Below, one piece after another: positions 36,230 to 49,290 of a stretch of DNA of 64,000 nucleotides (the first letter of the stretch is position 1; the number at the start of each line of letters is the position of its first letter). Below the pieces are notes generated by a model. It was not told where the DNA came from. It did no database searches and saw nothing but the letters and a program-made list of their open reading frames with translations. Source of the DNA: Gigaspora margarita (Eukaryota > Glomeromycota > Glomeromycetes > Diversisporales > Gigasporaceae); NCBI GenBank assembly GCA_009809945.1, contig WTPW01000191.1, positions 133,669 to 197,668 on the forward strand. The letters are read 5' to 3'. A program made the translations under genes and the position numbers.

Positions 36230-37250
36230 TTAATATAATAGGAGGCGATATGTATAAAAACAAACATTATTAAATCAGATATATGATTTTTTACTAACTA
36301 ATATAATCATAATATATCAGCCTAATATCATGAGCTGATAGATTGATGATTATATTAAATTTTAAAATTAATTCAAATAAAAGAAGATATATGTTTTTTA
36401 TATAATCAACAAAAATTAGCCTAACAATATATTTCTCATTATAAACATTATTAGATAATATAAAAATAATATTATTAAATGATCTAAATTTTAGACTGAT
36501 ATTTTGTTGATTATTGTAATTTTCTATTTTCACTGACTGATACATTTCTGATTATATATATTATTATATATATTATTAGATGATATAAAAATGATATTAT
36601 TAAATGAACATATATGATCTAAATTTAGACTAATAAATGATGATATATGCCAATTATCACATGATTTTATTTATTTCGTGATAAAATTTGTCTGATTTTA
36701 TTAATTTATTTTTTTAAACTTAAAATAGGCTGATATNTTGNTNATTATTGTAATTTTNTATTTTCANNNACTGATATATTTCTGATTATATATATTATTA
36801 TATATATTATTAGATGATATAAAAACGATATTATTAAATGAACATGTATGATCTAAATTTTAGACTGATATTTTGCTGATTATTTCGTGATAAAATTTAT
36901 CTGATTTTATTAATTTATTTTTTTAAACTTAAAATAGGCTGATATATTGTTGATTATTGTAATTTTCTATTTTCATAGACTGATATATTTCTAATTATAT
37001 ATATTATTATATATATTATTAGATGATATAAAAATAATAATATTAAATGAACTGTATGATCTAAATTTTAGACTGATAAACAATGATATATACCAATTAT
37101 CACATGATTTTATTTATTTCATTTATCTGATTTTATTAATTTATTTTTTTAAACTTAAAATAGGCTAATATTTTGGTGATTGATTTAGTTTCTAATAGAT
37201 ATATTAAAGATAGTTATCTGATATTTATTTTTATAAATTTAATTATATAA
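36230..37250. repeat. Tandem repeat field, about four units of 190-240 bp
   Basis: The phrases CTGATATATTTCTGATTATA, ATATTATTAGATGATATAAA and TTAAAATAGGCTGATAT recur near 36535, 36770, 36970 and 37165. Several Ns lie at 36737-36770, so copy number may be misassembled. The GGCTGATAT motif recurs inverted beyond the CACTA-like coding region, so this may be its subterminal repeat. Confidence 0.7.
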
Positions 37251-37770
37251 ATATTTATAATATATCAGATATTATTTATTTTTATTATATATAAATCATT
37301 ATACAATCGGTTTTATAATATATAAAACATTAAACAATCAGTCTAATTATATATTAAATCATTTATTTGTTGAAATTACTACTAATACTTTTTGTACCTG
37401 ATTACCATGTTGAAATTTATATGTAGTCAGGATAAAGCATCCTAATATCCTCTGTACAGGGACTATACAATTTCTTGCTTCATTATGAAATTTTTCTTGC
37501 CAAATTTCTATATCAAAGTGTTCATTATCTAATGATAAATAATATCTTTGTATTGCATGTGGTCAATACTATCGAATATAAGCTAGATGGTATATTTTAT
37601 TATCTTATTTATGTTGAAAAAAGCATTGTATCTGCCCAGGATATATATCTACAGATTCATCACTATAAGACATAAACTTTGCTCTAATATATGAGCGATT
37701 TTCATATCTAGAGACAATTTTTGATCTGTATATATCTGCTCCAATCTTTAATCTCCCAAATTGGGTTACA
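37251..37770. other. AT-rich 3' flank of the CACTA-like gene
   Basis: Between the tandem field and the transposase C-terminal part. The ORF at 37475-37675 on the plus strand is antisense and unremarkable; the minus strand may hold the transposase tail. Confidence 0.35.
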
Positions 37771-37772
37771 AC

Positions 37773-40700
37773 TCAATCAATTGGTGGTGGTTGAACATAT
37801 AATTCACGTTCATATAATGTATTATAATATTCTACTAAATTATTATAAATATTATCAGGAAGATTTATATTCACTTTAATTGGTTTTATCATCTCTCCAG
37901 GATATCTTTCTAATCCTGTGATTTCTCTACCAGCAACAATTCTACCTGCCATATTTAGATATGCTACCAAATCCTCACTTTCAAACTGTTCAGTCATTTT
38001 TAAGCTCTCATGTACTTTTTTATCTAAAAGTGGAAGAGCTAGGTCCAATAAAAACCTAGCTTCATCACTACTGATAGAATTTATTCAAAATTCTACCTGT
38101 GCATTTTTCATTAGAATGCGCATAAGTTCAGGTTCAATTGACTGATTATTTGTTGGATATGTACCTAACAGACCATTCATTTGTTCAAAAGAATAGCACC
38201 AATATGCATATAGTAGACCATAGTCTAGACAACATTGCTTAATATGAAGGGATAAATAGATATTTGATGATATAAGGTGTGAACCATAATGTTCCTCAAT
38301 TAATTGTGCCATTTTTACTAGTCGACTGTGTGCTTTGTCTAGATCACTTTGCTTGACTATTTGATTTATTAATGAATTGCATGCACAGATGAAATTAAAA
38401 ATAATTTCTCTATTTTCATGCTCTAGCAAATCCCACATACATGAAATAGCATACACTTGATAGAATACCCTCCACTGATCGGCCATAAATCGACTAAACC
38501 CTTCTGCTCCATGTGTGACTTTTGATGGAATATATCCTATATCTAATAGCACTTTAATATGTGCCATACTTGTTTCAATTTTTGAAAATTTGTTTTTGCT
38601 AAGTTTACTATAATCTAATATACATTGTTTCATTATCCACTTGCTGATACCTAAGAGCATTGGATCGACACTAGAAATGTAACTGGATCAAAATATTTTA
38701 GCCGATATAGCTCTGACCATCTTATTTCTGTTTTTTTGACATGATTTTTAAGATTTTGGTTATTTGTACAGGATAACCATTGCTTCTCCATATCAAAATA
38801 TTGTGAAATATCTACTGGATTATACATAAGAATGAAAGCATTTTGGGTTTAAAACCTCAAAATTAAAATTTGAAGACAAAATTGTTTTTGACCTATTTTA
38901 CTTGAAAGATGAAATTATTTGATACTTTTTTTGAATAGACAAAATTATAAGGAACATATCTATATAAATTTTATTTGCTTTTCCTTATAAAAAATTTTAA
39001 TTTTCTCTAATGAAAATGAAATAGGCCTTTTTCAAAAATCAATTTCAGTGGCATTACTATACTGGATCAAACCATTCATCAATATCTTCAAAACCACCAT
39101 AGTGATTTTTTCTGGATCTATGATCATACATTGCACGTTTTGGGCAATGATAGCATTTTACAGCATAACTTGCATGACTGCAAATTTTTCTTGCAGCAGG
39201 AATATCACTAGCCGATAATATTAATGCTACATATATCTTTCGTCCATTTTTATATTTATATGTTGCTGGTAATTCTACGGCAGAGGAAATTTTAATCAAC
39301 TTATTGACAATTGGAGCAAGATAATTATTGATTTGATGTTTACTAGGCTTATTTGGACCCAGAATAATATCTAATGTTAAAATATTGTTTGGTTTGAATC
39401 GGTCTTCACCTGGTAAATTACACAAAACTCCATATATTACTCTGGTACTATGAATTGTATAATTGAATGGTTGAAACCAATCGATATTAATAGCTAGGCC
39501 AATATAGGTATCAAAAGTATTATCTGTAAAAAATGGACTTGGATTTTTAGGACCTAAAGCGAAAATTTTTTAGACATTACCCTTATAGATGTCTGAAAAA
39601 AATCTATTTAGAACATTTCTGTTCCTTGAATATTGTAACATCGCTTCAAAATCTGCTCGCTAATATATCATATAAAGTTGTTGCTTTATACTTCCAATCA
39701 GATAAAGTTTTAATAGTCATAATAAAGTACCTTCTTTTGTTTTTATTAACTCTGATAGTGGTTTATTGTATACTGATTTTTGTGATTGTGATCTATAATT
39801 GGGATATTCTACATATATACAGCGTTTATATGCTATTTGATCATCTTCTTCATAATTTTTAACCTCTAATGGATTATAGAGTTTATGCCACTTTGAGCAT
39901 ACAACATATTTTCGATATTTGGTTGAGATACCTAAAGAAGATTTGACTGTGTGCATAAAAGTTGGAAACTTATCAGCTTCGTTAATGCTGAAATGTTCAA
40001 GCAATGAGTGTATAAACTTGATTAATCCTTCAATGCCAGTATCAGATATATTGAAATGTTGCTGATATTTCATAATCCATAAGATAATCCAATAAATTGA
40101 ATAATCATCAGAATTGAACGGTTGATTAAAAATCTCAGGATCAATTTCTGGTAAAGCAAAATTAATAGATTTATAACTTTCTTGTAAATTAGTTAATGAT
40201 TCACTCCCAGACCTTTACAGAACGTAAGAGAGGCAAAACAGATAGCAAAGCTTGATCCTTTTTAGAAAGCAATCATTTGGATTATTTGGATTATTTGAAG
40301 AATCATTTGAAGAAATAGTATCATCTTGCTCTTCAGGCGCTTTAGGTTCTTCAATTATCATATTTTCATCATCATCTGATAGTTGATACACGTCAAATGG
40401 AGTTAGTCCTTCTAAAGATTATCAATGCTCATTTCTTCTTCATTATCAGCATCAAATAATATCTGTTTAAATATTTTTTAGCCGCTCTTTTAGATAATGA
40501 CAATTGTTCATCAAAGTCATCTTTTAGAAACAAACTTATAGCATCGGTACTTGATCCAGTGCTATCTTCTTTATTTAATTCACTAGTTGTACTATCATTA
40601 CCATTATTTGAGACACTGCTTTCAGAATCATCATCTTCAGATCCATTATTATCTGAATCTTCACTTTCTGAATCATCGTCTTCAGAACTATTGCTATCTA

Positions 40701-40935
40701 AACCATTATTTTCAGATTCTTTACTTTCTGAAGTATCAGGTGTTGGAATTCTGGAAGTAGTTCTTCTACACGTTTACGTTTTGATAGAGTTGATTGAGTA
40801 GTGACTCTAGTAGGTGTTCCCATATCAGATAGGCCAATATGTTCTTGCTATGTTCTTGGGTCAACTAATCACCCATTACATTTTGGGCAATCACATATTA
40901 ATTTTTTTGTTTTATGTCCGGATGATAACATTATT
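37773..40935 (-). pseudogene. CACTA-like (Tnp2-type) transposase, decayed
   Basis: Minus-strand pieces in order: N-terminal Cys cluster (about 40930, CDCPKC) followed by an acidic Ser/Asp/Glu-rich stretch (about 40560-40800); core (40080-39060) with HSTRVIYG, LCNLPGEDRF and DIILGPNKP, as in Tnp2-type transposases, and a CYHCPKR motif; and a C-terminal part (38690-37773) with HLISSNIYLSLHI and FEQMNGLLGTYPTNNQSIE, as in the helical tail of fungal CACTA relatives. Near the N-terminus TGA and TAG interrupt the frame, both explicable by C-to-T change, and further stops or shifts separate the three blocks. Element termini were not identified. Confidence 0.72.
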
Positions 40936-41010
40936 ATTTACTATTATATCAGTTTAGTGTTTACGATTATATCAGATTAGTGTTTTACTATTATATCAGC
41001 TAATGTTTTA
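40936..41010. repeat. Short ATTATATCAG repeats upstream of the CACTA-like gene
   Basis: Three units of about 26 bases contain ATTATATCAG(C/T/A)TTAGTG. They are inverted relative to GGCTGATAT-type motifs at 36230-37250, as expected for subterminal transposase-binding repeats of CACTA elements. Confidence 0.5.
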
Positions 41011-41890
41011 TTGCTTTGCTGAATTTTTTGATATTAAAATGCAGGATACAAACCTTGTCTTAAATACTTTTTTGAAATAAATATGTAAATACATAAAAAC
41101 AATACAGTAAAATTTGATCGATAATCGAAATTCAAATTAAGTCAATGATTGGAACTTAAATTAAGGTTATGCAGCAAATTTGATCGATTTGATCACTAAA
41201 AATTAATAATTTTTCCGTAATATAAATATGATGTAAACAATAATTTAGCCTGTTTCTTTTTTCCAATACACATTAATTCTTTTCTTTCTGAAACACTTCT
41301 TTTTTTTCTTCTACACGTTAATTCTTTTCTTTTCAGAATGCTTCTTTTTTTTCTTTTTCTAAACAAAGGCACATATAATTCAAATATATTACAAAAATAA
41401 TATACTAAATATAGTAATATTATAAACACAAAAAGACTATTGAAGATATACACAGAATTCTTCGAAAATTTTTGACTTTACTGATCGTTGAATACCTTCT
41501 CAAGCGAAAACTTTGGAGAAAGATAAACATGAAAATTTTAACAAAGTAATACGTTTTGTATATAGATTGGAGCAGAAATCTTCAAACTTTTAGCATATAA
41601 ACATCTCTAATGAAACAAAGTTTTTTGAAAATTTAAGGATAAACATGTCAAAACCATAATGAAAAAACTATTTTTAACTATTTGAGTCGATATTCAACAA
41701 TATACACATGCAGTCAAAGAAGTCAAAGAAAAACGTGATAAAGACAATAACAAGAAAGGAAATGAGAGTGATATTCTACAAAAAAATATACCAGTATGCT
41801 AAATATTTAATAAACATATTTTTTTGAATAAAAAGAATTTCTACCATACATTTTTAATACATGTTTATTTTTTTATTTAACTACATATAT
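41011..41890. other. AT-rich DNA with a short 45-bp-like repeat
   Basis: Contains two to three units of an AATTCTTTTCTTT..CTTCTTTTTTT phrase at 41268-41360. On the minus strand this makes a Lys/Arg-rich repeat in an 85-codon ORF with a hydrophobic start; no family recognised and probably not a gene. Confidence 0.4.
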
Positions 41891-41892
41891 TA

Positions 41893-42545
41893 TCCCTTAA
41901 TCTGTAGGCTATTCCAGGCAAATTTGCCTGGAAAAATACTATAAATATACTTATGATCTACTTTTTAAAAAATTAAAATATTAAAATAAAATTTTATTTA
42001 ATAATATTTGAAAATAAGGATTATATTATAGTAAAATTTAATTTTATATTATAAGAAAAAAAGTATAAGTTGCTTATAAGCTAAAAATAGACAATTTTAA
42101 ATAAATTTTAACCAAAAAAAATTATCACTAATTTTTGGCGAACTCTATAAATATTAGCTCTAGCTCTCTGTTTTTAATACATATTGTAGTTTATAAAAAG
42201 GATTACAACTTTTATTATTGCAACTTTTGTAATTTACTTATAAAAATTATGACTTGTATTAGAAGTGAAAATTTTTTTTATAGACGAGAACATATAAAAT
42301 TTTAGAAAAGTTAAAGAAAATTTCTATAGTAATAATTTTTAAATAAAAACTTTAAAGTTTTATTGTATGAAAGTTTTCTAATAATTTTAAAAATTTTTCT
42401 AAGAAAGTTTATAAAATATGTTTTAAAAAAAGTATTTTATAAAGAAAGTATATTCCATATTCTTAATAAATTTTTGTTTTATTTAAAAAATTATAAATAG
42501 TTTTTAATTTTTTAGGCAAATTTGCCTGGAATACGGTTTAAGAGA
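41893..42545. mobile_element. MITE with palindromic AGGCAAATTTGCCT ends, copy 2
   Basis: Complete copy: it starts TCCCTTAA, ends TTTAAGAGA, and is flanked by TA (41891-41892, 42546-42547). The 14-base palindrome sits about 20 bases inside each end. It aligns along its whole 653 bp with 1-725, with a few percent difference and small indels. Confidence 0.85.
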
Positions 42546-42737
42546 TAGTGATATACTAATATATATTACATCGTCCAGGCTAATATTGATTATCTTTTTT
42601 GCATTCGAATTATTGTACTTCAATTGTATTATATACAGTACATTACCTTGAAACATGAATAGGAATCATCAAAGATTTGGCATTGTTTTTATTTATTTAT
42701 CTAAGGTCAAGAAACAATACCCTGATCACATGCATAT

Positions 42738-44585
42738 CAGTCGATTGAGATGTCATACAGATCAGGTGAATAAATTTTTTACTATGAAATTTGAGTGATC
42801 GATGCTCATATGAAATTATCAATTTTCATAGTAAATTGCAATAGTAGGCCATTTTTAATCATCACTTTCAGGGGTTTCATAAAAAGAAACTGTATTCTGG
42901 GACACAAAAACAATTTAGCAATACAAATACTTTATTATCCCTATGTTTAAAAGTTAGAAAAAATAATAAACTTGAAAAGAATCATGTCTTCGAAGATGCC
43001 CTTTTGTTTCATAACCTATAGTATTGAGAGTCAAAAGTGTATAGCTGACAATTGTTCCTACTACAAAACTGAAATTGCTAGTAAAACTTCTGCAATAAGA
43101 TCTAAAACAAACACGTTACTTGCAAGACTGTTAACATTGATTTCTCTAGAATAATAGACTTGGAACTAAAGGAAGGAAGAATGCCATGCTAACTTCTTTG
43201 ACTCTTGAATTAATAAACTTGGATCAGAAAGAAGAAGAATACCACATTAACTTCTCTGAATCTTAGAAAGAAAAGTGTTAGCTTGTGCATTTTGTAAGAA
43301 CTTCACTGATTTCAGTAAAATTCTTGGCATAATTCTATCATTTAAATTTAAATGGAGTTAACCATAACAATTTATTTCATAACAATTTTAGAAGCATATT
43401 TGCCATGTTAATCTGTTATGTTTTATGGACGATTCGAAGCATTTTTTTTATTATTTTTGTATCGGGATGGTAATGTTAGGATTCCAAATGCCCAAGATAT
43501 TATTAATATTTGTTGAGAATGCATAAAGAATTATAATAAACGAAATCGAAGTAAAAATTTTTATATGTTCATATTTATTTATACTGTATAGTTTTTGTCT
43601 TCGCAAAAAACAAACAATAATTAGAAATAAATAAATNCTTTCATTTGGATCTTACCGAAGAATAAGAATCAAAATTTAGATTAATTTTTTAAAAATGAAT
43701 TTTTCATATTCGATAATAAACAAAAATAATTAAAAATGAATAAATGCATTCGTTTGAATGAAAATGGATCTTGCCGAATAATAAAAATCGAAATAGATTA
43801 TTTTTTTAAAACCAAATTTTCGTCATAAATAATTAGAACAGAATAAATGACTTCGTTTGAACAAAAATAGATCTTGCCAAAGAATAGGAATCAAAATTTA
43901 ATCAACTGACAAAACTACTTATCCCACAAGATCTGGTCCTATCCCTTTATCCACTCAGTTTTAAATAAAACAAATCTATGAAAAAAGTTAGTATTAGTTC
44001 AAATAAAAGAAAAAATGCAAAAATAAAAAAAAAACAAAGAAAAACAATTTATCTTATAAGTTCCCAGCTCTAATCACAACCCAGTTTTCTAATGAAGTAA
44101 ACCTGCAAAGAAAGCTCTGCCCCAAAGCAAAAAAGACAATGCGAAACAAATCAAAGTAGATCTAAATAAAAAAAATAAAAAATCTTATTAGCAAAGATCG
44201 TAATCTATATATTAAAAACAGTTTTTCAGCACAATGTTTCTAATGTAACAACTCTTCGAAAATGCATTTCACTAAAGTTCTCACTCATGCGCATCTAACA
44301 AGCTATTTTTCATGTTAAGATCTTGAAAACTCTAAAAGAATCATGTGAAAGAAGGCAAAATAATTGCCCATCTTTAAAGAGGTCGCACATTACTGGGTAA
44401 TGTTAGAATTTCGTGTACTATATACCATTTGATTCGTTGAAGCCCTGGAAACTTGTTTGTTTTAAAGAACATTATTAGTTTAACTAAGACTTTGGGAGAA
44501 ATTTTTAAAAATGTAATTTCATAGATTTGTGTAATTTATAAAAATCATATGATAAAAAATCAAATGTGACATCTCGATCGACTGA
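42738..44585. mobile_element. DNA element with CAGTCGATYGAGATGTCA ends
   Basis: 18-base inverted ends (CAGTCGATTGAGATGTCA, TGACATCTCGATCGACTG) are flanked by ATAT on both sides (42734-42737, 44586-44589). Neighbouring array units supply the uninterrupted site (GCATATCATTCAAGCG). It contains three tandem units of about 115 bp at 43600-43900 (GGATCTTRCCGAA phrase) and small ORFs (for example 42972-43154) without motifs. Non-autonomous. Confidence 0.75.
43901..44520. other. Interior of the 42738-44585 element, nothing recognised
   Basis: AT-rich with a slightly more complex patch at 44040-44130. No ORF or repeat of note. Confidence 0.4.
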
Positions 44586-46099
44586 TATCGTTCAAGCGAA
44601 TAAAAGTAAATTGTTTTAATGTAATTAATTATTTAATTAATAAAATTAGTGATATGGTATTAATATAAATTGTGTATTATATCGGCTTTGGTTTATTTAT
44701 TTATTAGGTCAAGGAAACAGTATCCTGATCACATATCATTCCACAAATAAAAGTAAATCGTTTTAATGTAATCAATTATTTAGTTAATAGTATTAAGTGA
44801 TACGATATTAATAAAATTGTGTATTATATCAGCTTTGGTTTATTTATTTATCTAAGGTCAAGGAAACAATACCCTGATCACATATCGTTCACGCAAATAA
44901 AAGTAAATCGTTTTAATGTAATCAATTATTTAATTAATAATATTAAGCAAAAAGATATTAATTTAAATTGTGTATTGTATCGGCTACATAAATAGGAATC
45001 ACAAAGATTTGGCATTGTTTTTTATTTATTTATCTAAGGTCAAGAAAACAATACCCTGATCACATATCATTCAAGCGAATAAAAGTAAATCGTTTTAATG
45101 TAATCAATTATTTAATTAATAAATTAAGTGATATGATATTAATATAAATTGTGTATTATATCTGTACATGAATAGGAATTGTCAAAGATTTGGCATTGTT
45201 TTTATTTATTTATCTAAGTTCAAGGAAACAATACCCCGATCACATTATATCGTTCAAGCGAATAAAGATAAATTGTTTTAATGTAATCAATTATTTAATT
45301 AATAAAATTAAGAGATATGATATTAATATAAATTGTGTATTATATTGGCTTTGGTTTATTTATTTATTTAAGGTCAAGGAAACAACACCCTGTTCGCATG
45401 TATATTGTTCAAGCGAATAAGGGTAAATTGTTAAATGTAATCAAATAAAATTAAGCGATATGATATTAATATAAATTGTGTATTATATTGGCTATATGAA
45501 CAGGAATCGTCAAAGATTTGGCAATGTTTTTTATTTATTTATCTAAGGTCAAGAAAACAATACCCCGATCACATGCATATCATTCAAGCGAATAAAGGTA
45601 AATTGTTTAATGTAATCAATTATTTAATTAATAATATAAATACAAATTGTATATTATAACGATATTAAATATAATTTTTATATTGTCCAATTTTTATTTG
45701 AGTATTAAGTCAATAACATATCGTTTAAATGAAAGGTAAATTATTTTAATTAATCATTTATTTAATCATTAATATTACTTCAATAGTAATATTTATAATC
45801 AATTTTTTTATCTGAGCTGAAAATAATATATGTGATAATCAAGTCAATCATATATCATTTATGCGAAAGGTATATAAAAGGTGTATTATTTTAATGTAAT
45901 TATTTATTTAATTAATGTTATTATAACAATATTATTATTCACTCAAATGAAAGGTATTATTAGAAAATTTTAATTCAATATCAGGAAAAATAAGACAATA
46001 CAGAAGATAATTACCATATAGCCCATCAAAATTATAAAAAGGATGGTACATTCCCAAGAATTTTTCTTCATCATTTTCAATTCCAAATTAAATTAACAT

Positions 46100-46215
46100 T
46101 TTATACATACACACACATATATACATATACATATATATCAATTCTCTCTTATTTTCTTCTCTCTCATTTTCTTTCTCTTTCATTTTCTTTCTTCTTTGTT
46201 TCTCTGTCTCTCGAT
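46100..46215 (+). promoter_or_regulatory. CA/TA tract and CT-rich tract before the left-arm gene
   Basis: An (AC/AT)n run of about 40 bases is followed by about 75 bases of almost pure pyrimidine on the coding strand, ending about 50 bases before the ATG. The order is conserved in the right arm (60420-60530). CT-rich tracts upstream of start sites are common in fungal promoters; that role here is inference. Confidence 0.4.
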
Positions 46216-46260
46216 AAAATAGATAAAGAAAAGAAACTTCCCAAAGCTGAAAGCAGCAAG

Positions 46261-47691
46261 ATGGCATAAAAGAGATCAAAAAAACATAAGAAACAAAAAT
46301 GTAAGATTTAAAATAGGCTGATATAGTAATTTATTATCATTAATTAATTATAAACTTTATATATTTTTAGTGGATGCGGAGTTGATATTTGTAGTGGTTG
46401 CAGCTACAATCGCTACAGTCCAAGCCAAGTAAAAAGAGAAAAAGGCAAAAACACCAAGCCCAAGTATTACTAGTAGTGCAAGCACTACTAGTAGTGACGA
46501 TGAAAGTGAAAGAGGGAGAAGATCAAGTACAAGTAGCAGAAGTGCAATGAGTAGTAGTAGCAAGAGAAGTTCTAGTAGTTTGTCCAGTAGCAGGCCACTA
46601 AGTTCATTAACTTGGGAACAATCATCCCATCTTCAGGTAAATATATTATAATCATTCTCTTTTTTTTGTTTTTTTATCTTTTTTTTTGTTTTATATGACG
46701 AAATTAAGGTGTTAATTGAGGGAGGCCCATTAACATCCCAAAAACTAGATTCGGCAAAGAAATGGGAATCACAAAGAAATGATATTAGAAAACATTTAAT
46801 ACCGGTGATTACCAAGAAATTGTCTAGATACTGGCAACACTCAGGCGCGATTGAAAAATTCTTAAAACAACACCACAAGACACAGAGATGCACTGAGGCA
46901 ATAAACTCTAATAGTGCGAAAAAGGCCTACAATCATGCCTGAATTGGGAGAAATACTATGGTGAATGAGGTAAAAATAATATAAAGTTTGTTTTTGTGTA
47001 AATTTTATTTAAACTATTATTTTATATTATTGTTTTTTTAAAAAATAATAAGAAGAGGAAAAGAAGGCATAGAGGTTTGACATTTTTGATTAAATCGAGA
47101 AATGAAAGAATAAGGCATTATTCACAGAACTATTTGGAGTTGTTGATAACAAACAAAGGTGGTAATGCATACTATTCAGTTGAGGAATAGGTTACGGATG
47201 AGGAGGAGGGAGAAAAGAAGTTGGTTTGTATTGATAAATAGTAGCATGAGCCCCATGTAAGTATATTATTCTCAAAAATGTATATTGTAATATCAGCTAA
47301 TTTAATCCCATAATTTGAGTTAATGTATTTCAATAATGATTTTCTTAATATGTCTAATATATATTATCTAGTTAAAATGGTTGTTCCATAAACGAATAGA
47401 TCCATACATCAAATGGCTTCAGCTAAAAAACAAAAGAATATTCAAACGGCACTATTGCGATTGTGTTGTTACTGAATGTGTACTGCCACCAGATTGCCCA
47501 AGTTGGGCATTATCCAATGAGGCCCGTAGAAGATACAATATACCGGATCCCAGGTTTGATGCTGATTTGTCCAGTGGAGATAAGGACCCACCAGTGTTCA
47601 AAATTTTAGACTCAAATGCTGTTCTCATGAGAACAGCATAATAACTATAAGTGTTCTCAACCTATATGTTTATGTTCTCACTTATGCTCAC

Positions 47692-47723
<32 letters not shown>

Positions 47724-48862
47724 AAAAATATCATATGCCGTACATATATTAAAATATATGTACCTTTTTAGTTAGCTCTATAACTAATGTTTAATATTAC
47801 CTATAAAGGCATAAATAGTATAGATTAAATATAAAAATTTAACTTAATTTCTATTAACACATCTATATATAAATATACATTAAAGCATATTTTTCCAGCT
47901 ATGCTATAGTAATTATATGTAAGTTCAACTAAATAATTTTGATAATAAATGTTTACAATTAATATATTTATTTATTTCTAATTTGGTATAACAATATTAT
48001 GTAATTATTAATTACTACTTATGAGAACACTATTTTTATTTTACTGTTCTCAAAAAAATTTTGATAGAGAACAGTAAAAAATTTTTACTGTGCACAAATT
48101 TAAAATAGTGTTCTCATGAGAACTCTGAGAACACTAATTTCGAACACTGGTACCCACGAAAAAGAAAGAAAAAAACAAAAAAAACTAAAAAAAGAAAAGG
48201 AAGTCACACCTGGAAAGCTGAGAGTGAGGGACATTTTGGTAGTTCGAGAAGAAAAAGAAAACAGGCTAATACCAATGAGGATGAGAGTAAAGATGGTTCG
48301 AGAACGAAAAAAAGCAGAAAAAGTAGTGGTCGTATAAAACCAATGAAAACACTACAAAGCAATGAATCATCACTTCCAAGTCCCACAGCATCAACATCAT
48401 CATTGGTTGCACTAAGAATAGCATTAAAAAAACAAATAGCAGAAGCAACAACAACATCAACAACTGCAACAGCATCAACATCAAAAGCAGCAATAGCATC
48501 AAAAGCAAAACAGCATCAAAAGCATCAATAGCACCAACATCAAAAGCAGCAACATCAAAAGCAGCAACAAAAGCAACAGGAGCAACAACAGCAACAGGGG
48601 CAACAACCGAAGCTTCTACTTCGAAAGGTAGTAGAGACCAACCTCTAAAAATTACAACTCTAGAAGAGACAGGTGTTGAGGAGGGTGAGGGTGATGAAGG
48701 TGGTGATGGTGGAATTGAAGTTGAAGGAGTTGAAGAAGAGGGTGTGGATAAAGATATAAGGGCAAGAATAGAAAGGAAGCGAGAAGTAGAAAAATAAAGA
48801 GAGAAAGGGTGAAAAAGGGTAAGGTGGTAGAAAAGGGTAATGATAAAGCACTAAAGAGGTGA
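46261..48862 (+). pseudogene. Unrecognised multi-exon gene, left-arm copy
   Basis: Exons by splice signals shared with the right arm: A 46261-46301, B 46371-46635, C 46710-46971, D about 47053-47256, E 47374 onward. A short basic start (KRSKKHKKQK) leads to a Ser-rich region (SSASTTSSDDESERG). Exon C has KKWESQRNDIRKHLIPVI and KFLKQHHKTQRCTEA, exon E has CVLPPDCPSWALSNEARRRY. A Lys-rich stretch, an Ala/Thr/Ser repeat region (ATTTSTTATASTSKAA) and a charged tail follow. Breaks: TAA as third codon, TAA in exon B, TGA late in exon C, TAG and further stops in exon D, a 558-bp MITE after exon E, and frame changes in the repeat region. No family recognised; the basic and low-complexity character hints at a nuclear protein. 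Confidence 0.55.
47592..48149. mobile_element. hAT-type MITE in the left-arm gene (CAGTGTTC ends)
   Basis: It starts CAGTGTTCAAAATT and ends AATTTCGAACACTG, flanked by an 8-base duplication with one mismatch (GGACCCAC 47584-47591, GTACCCAC 48150-48157). The right arm reads straight through this site, giving the empty allele. The interior has GTTCTCATGAGAAC palindromes and a 25-base A run. Confidence 0.85.
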
Positions 48863-48959
48863 AAAAAATAATTTAAATATTATTATTATTTTATTTTATT
48901 TTTATTTTATTTTAATAAATTTAATAAATGATAAGTTCAATAAATATACAATNNGAAAA

Positions 48960-49290
48960 TATAATATNAATATCGGCTAATGATAGGTTTAAGCATTAAT
49001 ATATTATCTAAAAAAATTATATTATTAGTAGGCCGATACAATACTCATATAAAAACCAACTTATATTGTCTTTTTAAAACAGTAATATATCATTATCTAA
49101 AAAAAATTATATTATCAGTAGGCCGATACAATACTCATATATAAACCAACTTATATTATCTTTTTAAAACAGTAATATATCATCTAAAAAAATTATATTA
49201 TCAGTAGGCCAATACAATACTTATAAAACCACCAATTTATTTTTATCAGATATATATTATCAAAAATATTTGTTATTGGTAGGCTGATAC
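48960..49290. repeat. Repeat of about 115-bp units with GGCCGATACA motif, left arm
   Basis: Three to four units with AAAAAAATTATATTATCAGT, AGGCCGATACAATACTCATA and ACCAACTTATATT. The inverted counterpart is at 56930-57320. The GCCGATA core resembles transposon subterminal motifs elsewhere in the window. Confidence 0.8.

Larger units (their letters stand above)
42650..45660. repeat. Repeat array of about 150-190 bp units, outer part of the left arm
   Basis: Units carry AAAGATTTGGCATTGTTTTT, GGTCAAGAAACAATACCCTG, ATCACAT and AATGTAATCAATTATTTAAT. Copies of the GGTCAAG phrase lie near 42711, 44708, 44857, 45048, 45219, 45372 and 45550. The first unit is split from the rest by the element at 42738-44585. 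The same unit appears inverted at 63810-64000, at the right window edge. Confidence 0.82.

Noticed and set aside
46357-46893. Minus-strand ORFs of 68 and 86 codons
   Set aside because: Antisense to exons B and C of the left-arm gene.
48204-48508. Leu-rich minus-strand ORFs
   Set aside because: Antisense shadows of the left-arm gene's repeat region.
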